Positions 60,895 to 64,000 of a stretch of 64,000 nucleotides of DNA are shown here, in pieces; positions within the stretch are counted from its first letter, which is position 1; every line of letters starts with the position of its first letter. Origin of the DNA: Spodoptera frugiperda (taxonomy: Eukaryota > Arthropoda > Insecta > Lepidoptera > Noctuidae); the NCBI RefSeq assembly GCF_023101765.2, contig NC_064231.1:8198501-8262500 (forward strand). Reading direction: 5' to 3'. The translations under genes and the position numbers were made by a program. Under the pieces are notes generated by a model, which ran no database searches, was not told the origin of the DNA, and saw only the letters and a list, made by a program, of their open reading frames with translations.

Positions 60895-62002
60895 TAATTC
60901 CTTATCGTTCGACAGGCTCTATAACAGGACGAGGCGTTTGTGAAATATGTGACGTTGGTTGTTGTGCAATTGAAATAAGGTCGGAGCTCACATTTAAATC
61001 TAGCAGGAACGTAAAAATACCTGAAAAAAAAAAAAAAGAATACATTATTTGGAGATATCAAAATACACATAATTATAAATTATATACCGAGCTCTTTGCG
61101 GTTATACAGTATGGAGATCACTCATATGACTTAAATGAAACCACGTCTATTACTACTCCACCGAAGCATAATACAATTTTTTTCTACGATAACAACAAAT
61201 TTTAAAAAGTATTTTTTCAAACAAAATAAATAATTACATTGTGTACGAACAGCTCTATGTTCCTTGATCACAGAAGAGCTGTAATGTTGTAGCTCGTCTA
61301 GGAATGTTACATTATTATTGTATCGAGAATATAAAACGTTTATAAAAAATATTATTCATTTAAAAAAAAAACTTACGCATCTGCAGTAGTGTTGCAGTTC
61401 GGGTCACTTCGAGGTGGCAAGCATCTTCTTCTAAGTTCGGCTTTAAAACAAAACAGAATATGTTATAGACAAATATAATTAAATCTTACATTAATTTCAT
61501 AAAATATTGTTAGTTGACTTTACTATAGGTAGAAAGAAAGAAAAAAAAAACATTTATTTGTTACAACACTAGGCACAATCAGTACACGCGAAATACACAA
61601 AAATTTAAAAACAAAAACACTAAAAAATATTGTTTCGTGTCTGACGGTTGTACCAAAACAAGGTCCAGGGGCCTTATTCTGCTATTACAATTGTGTCAGA
61701 ATGGTCAATCATTGAGCAGTGCGGGGCGGAGCTATGTAGGTTGTATAGCTCCTTCCCTCTTGCACTGATCGACCATTCTGACACAATTATTGTAATTGCA
61801 GACTAAGGCCCCATTTCAGCATGAATGTCAGACATCTAATGCCTGACGCTGGTTTTCGACTGAACCTGTGGCTGTAACGTTGTTGTGTACCTTAACTGAA
61901 ATAACTTAAGTGTAAATAAATAAAATTGCACTTACTGTTAGATTGACCGTTGCTAATGACAACAAAAATTGTTAAAGTTACAAGAAAATACAAGGATTTC
62001 AT
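60894..62002 (-). CDS. Small secreted Kunitz-type peptide, paralogue 2 (three exons)
   Basis: Spliced 85-residue protein. Coding exons are 61936-62002, 61377-61440 and 60894-61020, with the same phases (1, then 2) as the neighbouring paralogue; introns are 495 and 356 bp. The start MKSLYFLVTL begins a signal peptide ending near NGQS (about residue 20). Six cysteines lie at 29, 38, 54, 62, 76 and 80, spacing 8-15-7-13-3; the first three spacings match BPTI exactly. Y45-F46-Y47 matches the Kunitz YFY motif, and Y59 and Y69 match the conserved aromatic positions. The residue after the second Cys (P1) is N39 in an N-T-T sequon, and Gly-Gly before the fourth Cys is F60-N61, so classical inhibition is unlikely. 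Two more sequons (N66-V-T, N72-A-S) follow. C1 is preceded by RRR, as in the paralogue. A TATA box lies upstream and a poly(A) signal overlaps the stop. Intron 1 carries a palindromic MITE. Confidence 0.82.
61668..61812. mobile_element. Palindromic MITE in intron 1 of Kunitz paralogue 2
   Basis: GGGGCCTTATTCTGC... pairs with ...GCAGACTAAGGCCCC, and TTGTGTCAGAATGGTCAATC with GATCGACCATTCTGACACAA. The whole 145 bp can fold back. Confidence 0.7.
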
Positions 62003-62076
62003 TTTGAAAAATTGTAATAGAAGAACTTTACTTTCTAACGTTCCAAGGTTTGTGGTGGATGGAGTATATTTTTGAC

Positions 62077-62084
62077 TTTTTATA
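62077..62084 (-). promoter_or_regulatory. TATA box of Kunitz paralogue 2
   Basis: On the minus strand this reads TATAAAAA, 75 nt upstream of the ATG at 62002. A transcription start about 30 nt downstream (near 62053) would give a 5' UTR of about 50 nt, normal for a small secreted-peptide gene. Confidence 0.6.
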
Positions 62085-62830
62085 CCATGACCAAAACTAA
62101 ATAACACAGGGACGTACTTAGTTAAAAATAAACGAAGCACTAATTTAGTAGAAGTAAGAATTTTTCTTTTATTCGTGTTTGCTAATAATCACCTTAATTC
62201 TAGTTCGGCCCTGGCACACCAAATATTCAATTACATACTTAGCTACTCGAAGTGTTATTTTTTGCATATAATAGATTAATATGGAAATTAAATGTGCATT
62301 TCTGTCTGGTAGTCTGCCTAGACTTGCACTAACTATTTGCATTGGTAACGTACCAGGAATTGCACGTTTCAGGTATTCTGAAAGACTTAAAAATTTGACG
62401 AACCAATTTTTATTATACAATGGTATTGTCGATAGTTGAGTTATTTAATAAAAAAATATTTATTAGAGAGATGCAAGTTTAAAATTCTTGTTGTGATCCA
62501 TAGAGGTTGATTTTGATTTTCTATTCGAAGATTCATTCTAAAATATATAAAAAAATGCTTATTATTTTAATTTTTATTTAACGCTACATCAGAACCTTCT
62601 CTCATCAATAACAGTATCGGTTCAGCTTTTCTCGAGATTGCTTATCAATACAATTAGTAACTCATTTTTATATTATAGAAAATAGAATAATATATAGATA
62701 CAGGGAATCGAGTAATAGTGAGAAGGAAAAAAACTATTATTTTTTTCAAAATAATGGTATTTTTATTCTGTAATGCATTACACGTGGTGCTATAAGTGCG
62801 ATATTATATGTATAGACACAATTAAAGAAC
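62085..62830. other. Intergenic DNA between the two Kunitz genes
   Basis: Contains an 83-codon minus frame (62169-62420) that reads like a repeat remnant (TGGCACACCAAATATTCAAT, AACGTACCAGGAATTGCACG). No further Kunitz exon. Confidence 0.4.
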
Positions 62831-62842
62831 TTTATTTTTATT
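62831..62842 (-). terminator. Poly(A) signals of Kunitz paralogue 1
   Basis: Two back-to-back AATAAA hexamers on the minus strand, about 37-48 nt beyond the TAA stop at 62879-62881. Placement is typical for a short 3' UTR. Confidence 0.65.
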
Positions 62843-62878
62843 GTGGTGAGAATACAATTTACTGTAGATTTTAAGATG

Positions 62879-63945
62879 TTAAGAATTTCTACGAATGCTT
62901 TGACATTCTCTTAGACATTGGTCGTAATTTTGGTAATACTGGATGGTGGTGTTACAAACTGGGATTGTGTATTGCAAACATCTAGCGCGAAATCTGCGGT
63001 TAACGAAGAAATATCTGAAACAAGAAAACAAACATACAGATATAAGTTTTTAAACCGACATAGTCACTAAAAATATCATTAGAACTTGAAATGGGATATT
63101 TACCATGTTTATATGTATAATTTCTATGTGAATCTGATATTTTGGCACTATTGCAAGCCCCATGATCACGGATGAACTCAAGTTCATCAAACATGGTAAA
63201 TATCCCGTTTCAAGTTCTAAAACTATACAGATGTCGTTGCTTTGTTAGAATGCTTATAAAAGAAATATGTTTGGTTGTCTCTTTTCAAGGTTCAAAAGGC
63301 CCTTTTTTAAGGGACGACATTATCAAATGACTGACCCACTCTGAGTGACACGTGAAGGAATGCCAGAATCTTATTAACGAAAAATCATCCTGTTCCAACT
63401 CCTGCTCTGAGCCTTGGTCGTGGTATCTTATGGCGACTTTATCCGTTACCACAGGGTTTTATAGGCTTGATTTTATGATTTTATATTTATATAAATTACT
63501 GAAAGAACTAAGATCGAATAATAAGACTATCATACTACCTATTTCAATAACCGATCTTAATTGAAAGATTTTAGATTGAGATCAGTTGCTTAAATCGGTT
63601 GTAAATCAATTATGTTATATATGATAAATGTTTCATAACTTACGCTTGCACAGTAGTGTTGCAGCGGTTATCCTCGGCCACTGCCTTCAGGCATCTTCGG
63701 CGATCTAAGTATGATTATGTAGTAAGTATGATATTAAATAATAAAAAAAATATTTAGCTATTTTATTTCAATATTTTGGTTTGTTTTTTTTTATATTTTG
63801 ACTTAATTTAATAGGAAGACACGAAAAATTTAAGATTATAAATTATACTTAATTTTGTTATAAGAATATACTTACCAGCAGCTTGGGTCGAAGTAATATA
63901 TATTAGAAAACTATATAAAATACAAAGAAAGTAAAATAATTTCAT
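62879..63945 (-). CDS. Small secreted Kunitz-type peptide, paralogue 1 (three exons)
   Basis: Spliced 88-residue protein. Coding exons are 63876-63945 (phase 1 end), 63644-63704 (phase 2 end) and 62879-63014; introns 171 and 629 bp have GTAAG donors and TTAG/TTTCAG acceptors. Residues 1-22 are a hydrophobic signal peptide (starts MKLFYFLCIL, ends TQA). The mature part has six cysteines at 28, 38, 56, 64, 77 and 81, spacing 9-17-7-12-3, close to the BPTI/Kunitz pattern 8-15-7-12-3. Aromatics Y45-F46-F47 and Y71 sit where Kunitz domains keep theirs. Kunitz domains normally block serine proteases through the residue after the second Cys; here it is N39, inside an N-T-T glycosylation sequon, and the usual Gly-Gly before the fourth Cys is P62-V63. 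Protease inhibition is therefore doubtful. Intron 2 holds a MITE and a SINE fragment. It is tandem with a paralogue 0.9 kb downstream. Gene structure is well supported; function is inferred. Confidence 0.8.
63037..63245. mobile_element. GAACTTGAAACGGG MITE, copy 2, in intron 2 of Kunitz paralogue 1
   Basis: GAACTTGAAATGGGATATTT near 63083 and AAATATCCCGTTTCAAGTTC near 63200 are inverted; the core CCATGATCACGGATGAACT is shared with the copy at 3145. Confidence 0.65.
63303..63415 (-). repeat. Poly(A)-tailed SINE, copy 9, decayed
   Basis: TTTTTTAAGGGACGACATTA, AGAATCTTATTAACGAAAAA, CATCCTGTTCCAACTCCTGC. Sits in the same intron. Confidence 0.5.
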
Positions 63946-63976
63946 TTTGAAATTTAAATAGAAATTTTTCTTTCAA

Positions 63977-64000
63977 CTGTTTTTCCTGCAATGTGTATAT
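63977..64000 (-). promoter_or_regulatory. Possible core promoter of Kunitz paralogue 1 (cut by window edge)
   Basis: Reading the minus strand upstream of the ATG at 63945, a CAGTT initiator-like motif lies at about 63979 and an ATATA stretch at the window edge about 21-25 nt further up. The rest of the promoter is outside the window, so this is tentative. Confidence 0.3.

Noticed and set aside
62169..62420. 83-codon minus frame between the Kunitz genes
   Set aside because: No signal peptide, no cysteine pattern, and wording typical of an interspersed repeat remnant.
1..64000. CRISPR array, bacterial operon or telomeric TTAGG array
   Set aside because: No regularly spaced short repeats, no ribosome-binding-site-led ORFs, no TTAGG runs; everything fits an insect nuclear genome.

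Overview
This looks like a piece of a moth nuclear genome, and most likely a noctuid. The DNA is AT-rich and almost free of long open frames. It is packed with repeat types I associate with noctuid moths: tRNA-derived SINEs, poly(A)-tailed SINEs, LINE tails ending in the RTA-LWN motif, RTE-like tails and many small palindromic MITEs. The moth and family assignments rest on recognising these repeats from memory; no search was run. No bacterial, organellar, rRNA or CRISPR signal was seen.

Only three genes are supported. (1) A plus-strand gene is represented by its first coding exon (34952-35370, ATG at 35193) and one downstream exon (43127-43292). Both are GC- and CpG-rich with canonical splice sites, and their phases join across a 7.76-kb intron. 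The product starts basic and low-complexity and is not recognised; the rest of the gene lies in or beyond the right part of the window. (2, 3) At the right edge are two minus-strand, three-exon paralogues (60894-62002 and 62879-63945), each encoding a small secreted single-domain Kunitz-type peptide. The short ORFs do not show them; they appear only after splicing. They share exon phases, an RRRCL motif, and a Cys-Asn-Thr-Thr stretch that puts an N-glycosylation sequon where the protease-contacting P1 residue normally sits. They may be nested in the next intron of gene 1 or lie beyond its 3' end.

Layout. 1-24 kb: repeat-rich, no convincing gene. 24.8-35 kb: two CpG-richer islands that could be upstream exons or promoters, otherwise repeats. 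35-43.3 kb: the two coding exons of gene 1 with a repeat-filled intron. 43.3-60 kb: intron or intergenic DNA with LINE tails, MITEs, hairpins and local duplications. 60-64 kb: the Kunitz pair.

The non-coding part is a readable insertion history: several repeats sit inside older ones, three poly(A) SINE copies have perfect target-site duplications, and at least five local direct duplications and two unusual hairpin blocks are present. All product assignments come from reading motifs by eye.
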